Assembly: GCF_051020955.1 (NCBI RefSeq)
Contig: NW_027476874.1
Coordinates: 61,523-125,522, forward strand
Source: Megalopta genalis
Taxonomy: Eukaryota > Arthropoda > Insecta > Hymenoptera > Halictidae
Direction: 5' to 3'
DNA: 64,000 bases
The translations under genes and the position numbers were made by a program. Shown one piece after another: positions 27,201-39,973 of the stretch (position 1 is its first letter; every line of letters starts with the position of its first letter). The notes beneath the pieces were generated by a model. That model saw only the letters and a program-made list of their open reading frames with translations, made no database searches and had not been told where the DNA came from.

Positions 27201-28009
27201 ATCAATGTGAAACAAGTGGTTTAGCTTCAAATACTTGTGATATACAATGATTTAGCTTCAACTGCATGCGAAACAAACGAGTTAGCTTCAAATCCAAGCG
27301 AAACACATAATTTAGATTCAAATCAATGCGAAGTAGAAGGCTTAGCTTCAAATTCATGCGATAGAAATGGATTAGCTTCAAATACTTGTGATATACACGA
27401 TTTATCTTCAAATACAGGCGAAACAAACGAGTTAGCTTCAAATCCATGCGAAACATATGATTTAGCTTCAAATCAATGCGCAATAGACGGCTTAGTTTCA
27501 AATACATGAGAAGCAAATGATTTATCTTCAGATAATTGCGATATAAGTGATATAGATTCAAGTGCAGTCGAATCAATCGAGTTAGCTTCAAATCCATGCG
27601 AAACACACGATTTAGCTTCAAATCAATGCGAAGTAGAAGGCTTAGTTTCAAATTCAAACGAAACACATGATTTAGTTTCAAATCAGTACTAAGTAAAGGG
27701 CTTAATTTCAAATCCATGCGAATCAAATGGTTTAGCTTAAAATACTTGTGATATACATGAATTAGCTTCAACTGCATGCGTAACAAACGAGCTAGCTTCA
27801 AAACCAAGCAAAACACAAGATTTAGCTTCAAATCAATGCGAAGTAGAAGGCTTAGCTTCAAATTCATGCGAAAGAAATGGTTTAGCTTCAAATACTTGTG
27901 ATATACATGATTCAGCTTCAACTGCATGCGAAACAGACGAGTTAGCTTCAAAACCAAGCAAAACACATGATTTAGATTCAAATCAATGCGAAGTAGAAGG
28001 CTTAGCTTC
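24225..28009 (+). repeat. Source-type block related to 40-48 kb
   Basis: About 25525-27230 is repeated at 42382-43940 and 45473-47030, at an offset of 16857 bp in the first part and 16707 bp in the last part. The 150-bp change is a five-unit segment near 26530-26680 that the distant copies lack. About 25037-25540 is also found at 30290-30790 (offset 5253). Two D-like units in a row with aaacaaacgcg occur at about 24575-24630. About 27231-28009 continues as related array shared with 44250-44750. No gene is supported beyond fortuitous open frames. Confidence 0.87.
26192..27157 (+). other. Longest plus-strand open frame, 321 codons; probably not a gene
   Basis: Translation gives about 32 decapeptides of the form LASNxCExxx, one per 30-bp unit, with slot versions LASNQCEVEG, LASNPCETNG, LASNTCDIHD, LASTACETNE and LASNPSETHD. 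There is no signal peptide, no membrane segment and no non-repeat domain. The frame begins at an ATG made by a variant A unit and ends at a TAA (gaaatataagg) inside the array. In the copies at 43049-43864 and 46140-46955 it is 271 codons, short by exactly one 150-bp higher-order repeat. I do not recognise a protein family. I read it as a repeat by-product, because F units (acatgaga) carry an in-frame TGA in this frame throughout the window. Confidence 0.9.
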
Positions 28010-29961
28010 GAATTCATGCGAAACAAATGGTTTAGCTTCAAATACTTGTGATATAGATGATTCAGCTTCAAATGCAGGCGAAACAAACGAGTTAGCTTCA
28101 AATCCATGCGAAAAACATGATTTAGCTTCAAATCAATGCGAAGTACAAGGCTTATCTTCAAATACATGAGAAAAAAATGATTTATCTTCAGATAATTGCG
28201 ATGTAAGTGATATAGCTTCAAATGCAGGCGAAACAATCGAGTTAGCTTCAAATCAATGCGAAGTGGAACGCTTAGCTTCAAATACATGAGAAACAAATGG
28301 TTTAGCTTCAAATACTTGTGATATACTAGATTTAGCTTCAACAGCATGCGAAACAAACGAGTTAGCTTTAAATCCATGCTATAGAAACGAGTTAGCTTCA
28401 AATCCATGCGAAACAAACGAGTTAGCTTCAAATCCATGCGAAACTCATGATTTAGCTTCAAATCTATGCGAAATAGAAGGCTGATTTTCGGATCCATGCG
28501 AAACAAATGGTTTAGCTTCAAATACTTGTGATATACTAGATTTAGCTTCAACAGCATGCGAAACAAACGAGTTAGCTTTAAATCCATGCGATAGAAACGA
28601 CTTAGCTTCAAATCCATGCGAAACAAACGAGTTAGCTTCAAATCCATGCGAAACTCATGATTTAGCTTCAAATCTATGCGAAATAGAAGGCTGATTTTCG
28701 GATCCATGCGAAACAAATGGTTTAGCTTCAAATACTTGTGATATACATGATTAAGCTTCAACTGCATGCGAAACAAACGAGTTAGCTTCAAATCCAAGCG
28801 AAACACATGATTTAGCTTCAGATCAATGCGAAGTAGAAGGCTTAGCATCAAATCCATGCGACACAAATGATTTAGCTTCAAATCTATGCGAAATAGAAGG
28901 CTGATTTTCGGATCCATGCGAAACAAATGGTTTAGCTTCAAATACTTGTGATATACTAGATTTAGCTTCAACAGCATGCGAAACAAACGAGTTAGGTTTA
29001 AATCCATGCGATAGAAACGAGTTAGCTTCAAATCCATGAGAAACACATGATTTAGCTTCAAATCATTGCGAAATAGAAGGCTGATTTTCGAATCCATGCG
29101 AAACAAATGGTTTAGCTTCAAATACTTGTGATATACATGATTTAGATTCAACTGCATGCGAAACAAACGAGTTATCTTTAAATCTATGCGAAACACATGA
29201 TCTAACTTAAAATCAATACGAAGTAGAAGGTTTATCTTCGAATCCATGCAAACAAATGGATTAGCTTCAAATATTAGCGATATACATGATTTAGCTTCAA
29301 CTGCATGCGAAGCAAACGAGTTAGCTTCAAATCGAAGCGACACACATGGTTTAGCTTCAAATACTTGTGATTTACATAATTTAGCATCAACTGCATGCGA
29401 AACAAACGAGTTAGCTTCAAATCCATGCGAAACGCATGATTTAGCTTCAAATCGATGCGAAGTACAAGGCTTAGCTTCAAATCCATGCGACACAAATGAT
29501 TTGGCTTCAAATACTTGCGAATATAAGTGATATAGCCTCAACTGCATGCGAAACAAACGAGTTATCTTCCAATCCAAGCGAAACACATGATTTAGCTGCA
29601 AATCAGTGCGAAGTAAAAGGCTTAGCTTCAAATCCATTCGAAACAAATGGTTTAGCTTCAAATACTTGTAGTATACATTATTTAGCTTCAACTGCATTCG
29701 AATCAAACGAGTTTGCTTCAAATCCAAGGGAATCACATGATTCAGCTTCAAATCAATGCGAAGTAGAAGTCTCAGTTTCAAATCCATGAGAATCAAATGG
29801 TTCAGCTTCAAATACTTGTGATATACATGATTTAGCATCAACTGCATGCGAAACAAACGAGTGAGCTTCAAATTCAAGCGTAACACATGATTTAGATTCA
29901 AATCAATGCGAAGCCGAAGGCTTAGCATCAAATCCATGCGACACAAATGATTTAGCTTCAA
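27202..29961 (-). other. Longest open frame in the window, 919 codons, minus strand; probably not a gene
   Basis: Read on the minus strand, each unit gives a decapeptide such as LKLNHVFRMD, LKLTRLFRMQ or LKLNHVYHKY, a basic and leucine-rich repeat with no recognisable domain. Similar frames of 776, 673, 581, 541 and 536 codons lie at 43107-45437, 30234-32255, 24225-25970, 40721-42346 and 46198-47808. Length alone is weak evidence. The consensus is stop-free in this frame, and whole-unit indels keep it open. A second minus-strand frame (SHGFEAK type) is also stop-free in the consensus, and frameshifts splice the two in many places. Ends fall at amplified stop variants or register shifts rather than at array edges. 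I see no promoter, splice or flanking gene context. Confidence 0.88.
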
Positions 29962-32900
29962 ATACTTGCGAATATAAGTGATATAGCTTCAACTGCATGC
30001 TAAACAAAAAAGTTAACTTCAAATCAATGCGAAACACATGATTAAGCTTCAAATCAATGCGAAGTAGAAGGATTAGCATCAAATCCATGCGACACAGATT
30101 ATTTAGATTCATATACTTGCGATATAAGTGATATAGCTTCAAATGCAGGCGAAACAAACGAGTTAACTTCAAATCCAAGCGAAACAAACGAGTTAGCTTC
30201 AAATCCATGGGAAACTCATGATTTAGCTTCAAATCAATGCGAAATAGGAGGCTTAGCTTCAAATCCATGCGAATCAAACGGTTTAGCTTCAAATATTTGT
30301 GATATACATGATTTATCTTCAAATTCATTCGAAACAAACGAGTTAGCTTCAAATCCAGCCAGAAACACATGATTTAGCTTCAAATCAATGCGAAGTAGAA
30401 GGCTTAGCTTCAAATAAATGTGAAGTAGAAGGCTTAGCTTCAAATCCATGCGAATCAAACGGATTAGCTTCAAATACTCGTGATATACATGATTTAACTT
30501 CAAATGCAGGCGAAACAAACGAGTTAGCTTCAAATCCATGCCATACAAACGATTTAGATTTAAATCAATGCGAAGTAGAAGGCTTATGTTCAAAACCATC
30601 CGAAACAAATGGTTTAGCTTCAAATCAGTGCGAAATAGACGGCTTAGATTCAAATACATGAGAAGCAAATGATTTATCTTCAGATAATTGCGATATAAGT
30701 GATATAAATTCAAATGCAGTCGAATCAATCGAGTAAGCTTCAAATTAATGCGAAGTAGGAAGCTTATCTTCAAATCCATGCGAAACAAATGGTTTAGCTT
30801 CAAATACTTGTGATATAGATGATTCAGCTTCAAATGCAGGCGAAACAAACGAGTTAGCTTCAAATCCATGCGAAAAACATGATTTAGCTTCAAATCAATG
30901 CGAAGTACAAGGCTTATCTTCAAATACATGAGAAAAAAATGATTTATCTTCAGATAATTGCGATGTAAGTGATATAGCTTCAAATGCAGGCGAAACAATC
31001 GAGTTAGCTTCAAATCAATGCGAAGTGGAACGCTTAGCTTCAAATACATGAGAAACAAATGGTTTAGCTTCAAATACTTGTGATATACTAGATTTAGCTT
31101 CAACAGCATGCGAAACAAACGAGTTAGCTTTAAATCCATGCTATAGAAACGAGTTAGCTTCAAATCCATGCGAAACAAACGAGTTAGCTTCAAATCCATG
31201 CGAAACTCATGATTTAGCTTCAAATCTATGCGAAATAGATGGCTGATTTTCGGATCCATGCGAAACAAATGGTTTAGCTTCAAATACTTGTGATATACTA
31301 GATTTAGCTTCAACAGCATGCGAAACAAACGAGTTAGCTTTAAATCCATGCGATAGAAACGACTTAGCTTCAAATCCATGCGAAACAAACGAGTTAGCTT
31401 CCAATCCATGCGAAACTCATGATTTAGCTTCAAATCTATGCGAAATGGAAGGCTGATTTTCGGATCCATGCGAAACAAATGGTTTAGCTTCAAATACTTG
31501 TGATATACATGATTAAGCTTCAACTGCATGCGAAACAAACGAGTTAGCTTCAAATCCAAGCGAAACACATGATTTAGCTTCAGATCAATGCGAAGTAGAA
31601 GGCTTAGCATCAAATCCATGCGACACAAATGATTTAGCTTCAAATCTATGCGAAATAGAAGGCTGATTTTCGGATCCATGCGAAACAAATGGTTTAGCTT
31701 CAAATACTTGTGATATACTAGATTTAGCTTCAACAGCATGCGAAACAAACGAGTTAGGTTTAAATCCATGCGATAGAAACGAGTTAGCTTCAAATCCATG
31801 AGAAACACATGATTTAGCTTCAAATCATTGCGAAATAGAAGGCTGATTTTCGAATCCATGCGAAACAAATGGTTTAGCTTCAAATACTTGTGATATACAT
31901 GATTTAGATTCAACTGCATGCGAAACAAACGAGTTATCTTTAAATCTATGCGAAACACATGATCTAACTTAAAATCAATACGAAGTAGAAGGTTTATCTT
32001 CGAATCCATGCAAACAAATGGATTAGCTTCAAATATTAGCGATATACATGATTTAGCTTCAACTGCATGCGAAGCAAACGAGTTAGCTTCAAATCGAAGC
32101 GACACACATGGTTTAGCTTCAAATACTTGTGATTTACATAATTTAGCATTAACTGCATGCGAAACAAACGAGTTAGCTTCAAATCCATGCGAAACGCATG
32201 ATTTAGCTTCAAATCGATGCGAAGTACAAGGCTTAGCTTCAAATCCATGCGACACAAATGATTTAGTTTCAAATACTTGTTATATACATGATTTAGCTTC
32301 AACTGCATGCGAAACAAACGAGTTAGCTTCAAATCAATGCGAAGTAGAAGGCTTAGCTTCAAAATCCTTGCGAAACGAATGATTTGGCTTCAAATACTTG
32401 CGAATATAAGTGATATAGCCTCAACTGCATGCGAAACAAACGAGTTATCTTCCAATCCAAGCGAAACACATGATTTAGCTGCAAATCAGTGCGAAGTAAA
32501 AGGCTTAGCTTCAAATCCATTCGAAACAAATGGTTTAGCTTCAAATACTTGTAGTATACATTATTTAGCTTCAACTGCATTCGAATCAAACGAGTTTGCT
32601 TCAAATCCAAGGGAATCACATGATTCAGCTTCAAATCAATGCGAAGTAGAAGTCTCAGTTTCAAATCCATGAGAATCAAATGGTTCAGCTTCAAATACTT
32701 GTGATATACATGATTTAGCATCAACTGCATGCGAAACAAACGAGTGAGCTTCAAATTCAAGCGTAACGCATGATTTAGTTTCAAATCAATGCGAAGCCGA
32801 AGGCTTAGCATCAAATCCATGCGACACAAATGATTTAGCTTCAAATACTTGCGAATATAAGTGATATAGCTTCAACTGCATGCTAAACAAACGAGTTAAC

Positions 32901-33123
32901 TTCAAATCAATGCGAAACACATGATTAAGCTTCAAATCAATGCGAAGTAGAAGGATTAGCATCAAATCCATGCGACACAGATTATTTAGATTCATATACT
33001 TGCGATATAATTGATATAGCTTCAAATGCAGGCGAAACAAACGAGTTAACTTCAAATACAAGCGAAACAAACGAGTTAGCTTCAAATCCATGGGAAACTC
33101 ATGATTTAGCTTCAAATCAATGC
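28010..33123 (+). repeat. Large direct duplication, offset 2762 then 2883 bp
   Basis: About 28010-30240 recurs at 30772-33123. The offset is 2762 up to about 29500. It is 2883 afterwards because the right copy has an extra 121 bp at 32263-32383 (four units in order C-D-A-B plus one A). The 530 bp between the copies (30241-30771) is not local sequence but a copy of about 25037-25540. Shared markers include tatactagatttagc and ctgattttcggatcc. No gene is supported. Confidence 0.9.
28321..28980 (+). repeat. Local 210-bp (seven-unit) higher-order repeat
   Basis: The variant tatactaga recurs at 28532, 210 bp after its first occurrence at 28322, and again near 28952. The slot order includes two consecutive D-like units (aatccatgctatagaaacgag then aacaaacgag), making a seven-unit cycle instead of five. 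The pattern is repeated 2762 bp downstream, near 31084-31740. It shows that the higher-order length can be reset locally. Confidence 0.82.
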
Positions 33124-33389
33124 GAAATAGGAGGCTGATTCTCTAATCCATGCGAAACAAATGGTTTAGCTTCAAATACTTGTGATGTACATGATTTAGC
33201 TTCAACTGCATGCGAAACAAACGTGTTAGCATTAAATCCATGAGAAACACATGATTTAGCTTCAAATCAATGCGAAATAGAAGGATGAGATTCGAATCCA
33301 TGCGACACAAATGATTTAGCTTGAAATACTTGCGATATAAGTGATATAGCTTCAACTGAATGAGAAAAAAAAGAGTTAGCTTTAAATCC
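33124..33389 (+). repeat. Ordinary array segment between macro-blocks
   Basis: Mixed units, including ctgattctctaatcc near 33134, which has an unusual substitution in the core. No other feature is seen. Confidence 0.75.
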
Positions 33390-34181
33390 AAGCGGAACAC
33401 ATGATTTAGCTTCAAATCAATGCGAAGTAGAAGGCTTACCTTCAAATTCATGCGAAAGAAATGGTTTAGCTTCAAATACTTGTGATATACATGATTGAGC
33501 TTCAACTGCATGCGAAATAAACGAGTTAGCTTCAAATCCAAGCGAAACACATGATTCAGCTTCAAATCAATGCGAAGTGGAAGGCTTAGCTCCAACTCCA
33601 TGCGAAACGAATGATTTAGCTTCAAATACTTGTGATATACATGATTCAGCTTCAACTTCATAAGAAACAAACGTGTTAGCTTTAATTCCATGCGAAACAC
33701 ATGATTTAGTTCCAAATCAATGCGAAATAGAAGGCTGATTTTCGAAACCATGCGAAACAAATGGTTTAGCTTCAAATAATTGTGATATACATGATATAGC
33801 TTCAACTGCATGCGAAACAAACGAGTTAGCTTCAAATCCATGCGAAACAAACGAGTTAGCTTCAAATCCATGGGAAACTCATGATTTAGCTTCAAATCAT
33901 TGCGACATAGAAGGCTGATTTTCGAAACCATGCGAAACAAATGATTTAGCTTCAAATACTTGTGATATACATGATTTAGATTCAACTGCATGCGAAACAA
34001 ACGAGTTATCTTTAAATCTATGCGAAACACATGATCTAACTTAAAATCAATACGAAGTAGAAGGTTTATCTTCGAATCCATGCAAACAAATGGATTAGCT
34101 TCAAATATTAGCGATATACATGATTTAGCTTCAAATGCAGGCGAAACAAACGAGTTAGTTTCAAATCCATGCGAAACAAAC

Positions 34182-34211
34182 GAGATAGCTAGATAGAATC
34201 AATGAATGATT
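34182..34211 (+). repeat. Rearranged unit junction (breakpoint scar), copy 1
   Basis: The sequence gagatagctagatagaatca then atgaatgatt replaces a normal unit boundary and is a few bases shorter than expected. It recurs at 36580-36609, 38978-39007 and 49055-49084. The related locus at about 9525-9545 has an ordinary boundary before the same downstream sequence, so this looks like a derived join that was then amplified. Confidence 0.8.
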
Positions 34212-36579
34212 GAACTTCAAATACTTGCGAGTGTAAGAGATATAGCTTCGAATTCAAGCAAAAAAAACGGAGTTAGTTTCAAATTCGAGCGAAACACATG
34301 ATTTAGCTTCAATTCAATGCGAAGTAGAAGGCTTAGTTTCAAATCCAAGCGAAAAACATGATTTAGCTTCAAATCAATGCGAAGTAGAAGGCTTTGTTTC
34401 AAATCCATGCGAATCAAATGGTTTTGCTTCAAATACTTGTGATATACATGATTTAGCTTCAAATGTATGCGAAACAAACGAGTTAGCTCCAAATCCAAGC
34501 GAAACACATGATTTAGCTTCAAATCAATGCGAAGTAGAAGGCTTAGCTTCAAATCCAAGCGAAACACATGGTTTAGCTTAATTTTCACGAGAATCAAATG
34601 GTTCAGCTTCAAATACTTGTGATATACATGATTTAGCACCAACTGCATTCGAAACAAACGAGTTAGCTCCAAATCCAAGCGAAACACATGATTTAGCTTC
34701 AAATCAATGCGAAGTAGAAGGCTTAGCTTCAAATCCAAGCGAAACACATGGTTTAGCTTAATTTTCACGAGAATCAAATGGTTCAGCTTCAAATACTTGT
34801 GATATACATGATTTAGCACCAACTGCATTCGAAACAATCGAGTTAGCTTCAAATCCAAGCGAAACACATGATTTAGCTTCAAATCAGTGCGACGTAGAAG
34901 TCTTAGCTTCAAATCAATGCGAAACAATAGGTTTAGCTTCAAATACTTGTGATATGCATGATTTAGCTTCTACTGCAGGCGAAACAAACGAGTTGGCCTC
35001 AAATACAAGCGAATACATGGTTCAGCTTCAAATCAATACGAAGTAGGGGGCTTAGATACAAATCCATGAGAAACGAATGATTTATCTACAAATACTGGCG
35101 AATATAAGTGATATTGGTTCAAATGCAGGAGAAACAAATGAGTTAGCTTCAAATCAATGCGAATCACATGATTTAGCTTCAAATCAATGCGAAGTAGAAT
35201 ACTTATCTTCGAATCCAAGCGAAACACATGGTTTAGCTTAATTTTCACGAGAATCAATTGGTTCAGCTTCAAATACTTGTGATATACATGATTTAGCATC
35301 AACTGCATTCGAAACAATCGAGTTAGCTTCAAATCCAAGCAAACACATGATTTAGCTTCACATCAATGCGAAGTGGACGGCTTAGCTTCAAATACATGAG
35401 GGACAAATGGTTTAGGTTCAAATACTTGTAAAATACATGATTTAGAATCAACTGCAGGCGAAACAAACGAGTTGGCTTCAAATCCATGCGAAACACATGA
35501 TTTAGCTTCAAATTCATTACAAAAAAAATGGTTTAGCTTAATACTCATGCGAAACACATGGTTTAACTTAGTATTCATGCGAAACAAATTGTTCAGCTTC
35601 AAATACTTGTGATATACATGATTGAGCTTCAACTGCAAGTGAAACAAACGTGTTACCTTCAAATCCAAGCGAAACACATGGTTTAGCTTAATTTTCACGA
35701 GAATCAAATGGTTCAGCTTCAAATACTTGTGATATACATGATTTAGCATCAACTGCATTCGAAACAATCGAGTTAGCTCCAAATCCAAGCGGAACACATG
35801 ATTTAGCTTCAAATCAATGCGAAGTAGAAGGCTTACCTTCAAATCCATGCGAAAGAAATGGTTTAGCTTCAAATACTTGTGATACTACATGATTGAGCTT
35901 CAACTGCATGCGAAATAAACGAGTTAGCTGCAAATCCAAGCGAAACACATGATTCAGCTTCAAATCAATGCGAAGTGGAAGGCTTAGCTCCAACTCCATG
36001 CGAAACGAATGATTTAGCTTCAAATACTTGTGATATACATGATTCAGCTTCAACTTCATAAGAAACAAACGTGTTAGCTTTAATTCCATGCGAAACACAT
36101 GATTTAGTTCCAAATCAATGCGAAATAGAAGGCTGATTTTCGAAACCATGCGAAACAAATGGTTTAGCTTCAAATAATTGTGATATACATGATATAGCTT
36201 CAACTGCATGCGAAACAAACGAGTTAGCTTCAAATCCATGCGAAACAAACGAGTTAGCTTCAAATCCATGGGAAACTCATGATTTAGCTTCAAATCATTG
36301 CGACATAGAAGGCTGATTTTCGAAACCATGCGAAACAAATGATTTAGCTTCAAATACTTGTGATATACATGATTTAGATTCAACTGCATGCGAAACAAAC
36401 GAGTTATCTTTAAATCTATGCGAAACACATGATCTAACTTAAAATCAATACGAAGTAGAAGGTTTATCTTCGAATCCATGCAAACAAATGGATTAGCTTC
36501 AAATATTAGCGATATACATGATTTAGCTTCAAATGCAGGCGAAACAAACGAGTTAGTTTCAAATCCATGCGAAACAAAC

Positions 36580-36609
36580 GAGATAGCTAGATAGAATCAA
36601 TGAATGATT
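36580..36609 (+). repeat. Rearranged unit junction, copy 2
   Basis: Same scar as at 34182, 2398 bp downstream. Confidence 0.8.
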
Positions 36610-38977
36610 GAACTTCAAATACTTGCGAGTGTAAGAGATATAGCTTCGAATTCAAGCAAAAAAAACGGAGTTAGTTTCAAATTCGAGCGAAACACATGAT
36701 TTAGCTTCAATTCAATGCGAAGTAGAAGGCTTAGTTTCAAATCCAAGCGAAAAACATGATTTAGCTTCAAATCAATGCGAAGTAGAAGGCTTTGTTTCAA
36801 ATCCATGCGAATCAAATGGTTTTGCTTCAAATACTTGTGATATACATGATTTAGCTTCAAATGTATGCGAAACAAACGAGTTAGCTCCAAATCCAAGCGA
36901 AACACATGATTTAGCTTCAAATCAATGCGAAGTAGAAGGCTTAGCTTCAAATCCAAGCGAAACACATGGTTTAGCTTAATTTTCACGAGAATCAAATGGT
37001 TCAGCTTCAAATACTTGTGATATACATGATTTAGCACCAACTGCATTCGAAACAAACGAGTTAGCTCCAAATCCAAGCGAAACACATGATTTAGCTTCAA
37101 ATCAATGCGAAGTGGAAGGCTTAGCTTCAAATCCAAGCGAAACACATGGTTTAGCTTAATTTTCACGAGAATCAAATGGTTCAGCTTCAAATACTTGTGA
37201 TATACATGATTTAGCACCAACTGCATTCGAAACAATCGAGTTAGCTTCAAATCCAAGCGAAACACATGATTTAGCTTCAAATCAGTGCGACGTAGAAGTC
37301 TTAGCTTCAAATCAATGCGAAACAATAGGTTTAGCTTCAAATACTTGTGATATGCATGATTTAGCTTCTACTGCAGGCGAAACAAACGAGTTGGCCTCAA
37401 ATACAAGCGAATACATGGTTCAGCTTCAAATCAATACGAAGTAGGGGGCTTAGATACAAATCCATGAGAAACGAATGATTTATCTACAAATACTGGCGAA
37501 TATAAGTGATATTGGTTCAAATGCAGGAGAAACAAATGAGTTAGCTTCAAATCAATGCGAATCACATGATTTAGCTTCAAATCAATGCGAAGTAGAATAC
37601 TTATCTTCGAATCCAAGCGAAACACATGGTTTAGCTTAATTTTCACGAGAATCAATTGGTTCAGCTTCAAATACTTGTGATATACATGATTTAGCATCAA
37701 CTGCATTCGAAACAATCGAGTTAGCTTCAAATCCAAGCAAACACATGATTTAGCTTCACATCAATGCGAAGTGGACGGCTTAGCTTCAAATACATGAGGG
37801 ACAAATGGTTTAGGTTCAAATACTTGTAAAATACATGATTTAGAATCAACTGCAGGCGAAACAAACGAGTTGGCTTCAAATCCATGCGAAACACATGATT
37901 TAGCTTCAAATTCATTACAAAAAAAATGGTTTAGCTTAATACTCATGCGAAACACATGGTTTAACTTAGTATACATGCGAAACAAATTGTTCAGCTTCAA
38001 ATACTTGTGATATACATGATTGAGCTTCAACTGCAAGTGAAACAAACGTGTTACCTTCAAATCCAAGCGAAACACATGGTTTAGCTTAATTTTCACGAGA
38101 ATCAAATGGTTCAGCTTCAAATACTTGTGATATACATGATTTAGCATCAACTGCATTCGAAACAATCGAGTTAGCTCTAAATCCAAGCGGAACACATGAT
38201 TTAGCTTCAAATCAATGCGAAGTAGAAGGCTTACCTTCAAATCCATGCGAAAGAAATGGTTTAGCTTCAAATACTTGTGATACTACATGATTGAGCTTCA
38301 ACTGCATGCGAAATAAACGAGTTAGCTGCAAATCCAAGCGAAACACATGATTCAGCTTCAAATCAATGCGAAGTGGAAGGCTTAGCTCCAACTCCATGCG
38401 AAACGAATGATTTAGCTTCAAATACTTGTGATATACATGATTCAGCTTCAACTTCATAAGAAACAAACGTGTTAGCTTTAATTCCATGCGAAACACATGA
38501 TTTAGTTCCAAATCAATGCGAAATAGAAGGCTGATTTTCGAAACCATGCGAAACAAATGGTTTAGCTTCAAATAATTGTGATATACATGATATAGCTTCA
38601 ACTGCATGCGAAACAAACGAGTTAGCTTCAAATCCATGCGAAACAAACGAGTTAGCTTCAAATCCATGGGAAACTCATGATTTAGCTTCAAATCATTGCG
38701 ACATAGAAGGCTGATTTTCGAAACCATGCGAAACAAATGATTTAGCTTCAAATACTTGTGATATACATGATTTAGATTCAACTGCATGCGAAACAAACGA
38801 GTTATCTTTAAATCTATGCGAAACACATGATCTAACTTAAAATCAATACGAAGTAGAAGGTTTATCTTCGAATCCATGCAAACAAATGGATTAGCTTCAA
38901 ATATTAGCGATATACATGATTTAGCTTCAAATGCAGGCGAAACAAACGAGTTAGTTTCAAATCCATGCGAAACAAAC

Positions 38978-39007
38978 GAGATAGCTAGATAGAATCAATG
39001 AATGATT
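38978..39007 (+). repeat. Rearranged unit junction, copy 3
   Basis: Same scar as at 34182, a further 2398 bp downstream. Confidence 0.8.
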
Positions 39008-39973
39008 GAACTTCAAATACTTGCGAGTGTAAGAGATATAGCTTCGAATTCAAGCAAAAAAACGGAGTTAGTTTCAAATTCGAGCGAAACACATGATTTA
39101 GCTTCAATTCAATGCGAAGTAGAAGGCTTAGTTTCAAATCCAAGCGAAAAACATGATTTAGCTTCAAATCAATGCGAAGTAGAAGGCTTTGTTTCAAATC
39201 CATGCGAATCAAATGGTTTTGCTTCAAATACTTGTGATATACATGATTTAGCTTCAAATGTATGCGAAACAAACGAGTTAGCTCCAAATCCAAGCGAAAC
39301 ACATGATTTAGCTTCAAATCAATGCGAAGTAGAAGGCTTAGCTTCAAATCCAAGCGAAACACATGGTTTAGCTTAATTTTCACGGGAATCAAATGGTTCA
39401 GCTTCAAATACTTGTGATATACATGATTTAGCACCAACTGCATTCGAAACAATCGAGTTAGCTTCAAATCCAAGCGAAACACATGATTTAGCTTCAAATC
39501 AGTGCGACGTAGAAGTCTTAGCTTCAAATCAATGCGAAACAATAGGTTTAGCTTCAAATACTTGTGATATGCATGATTTAGCTTCTACTGCAGGCGAAAC
39601 AAACGAGTTGGCCTCAAATACAAGCGAATACATGGTTCAGCTTCAAATCAATACGAAGTAGGGGGCTTAGATACAAATCCATGAGAAACGAATGATTTAT
39701 CTACAAATACTGGCGAATATAAGTGATATTGGTTCAAATGCAGGAGAAACAAATGAGTTAGCTTCAAATCAATGCGAATCACATGATTTAGCTTCAAATC
39801 AATGCGAAGTAGAATACTTATCTTCGAATCCAAGCGAAACACATGGTTTAGCTTAATTTTCACGAGAATCAATTGGTTCAGCTTCAAATACTTGTGATAT
39901 ACATGATTTAGCATCAACTGCATTCGAAACAATCGAGTTAGCTTCAAATCCAAGCAAACACATGATTTAGCTT

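Larger units (their letters stand above)
33390..39973 (+). repeat. Macro-tandem repeat of 2398 bp, about 2.8 copies
   Basis: Copy 1 begins near 33390, copy 2 near 35788 and copy 3 near 38186, with an offset of 2398 bp checked at 33483/35881 and 34217/36615/38985-region landmarks. 2398 is 80 units minus 2 bp. Copy 3 is 181 bp shorter inside: it lacks one member of a 180-bp doublet present near 34555-34860, plus one A from an A-run near 39055. It is cut off at about 39973. Related sequence reappears at 48354-49710 and 50690-51480, and the 48-49 kb copy shares the 180-bp-short form of copy 3. No gene is supported. Confidence 0.92.

Noticed and set aside
27202..29961. A giant repetitive leucine- and lysine-rich protein gene on the minus strand
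   Set aside because: The frame is open because the unit is stop-free in it and 30 is divisible by three. It starts and ends inside unchanged repeat, other frames are open too, frameshifts swap frames in neighbouring copies, and no domain, signal sequence or non-repeat exon is present.
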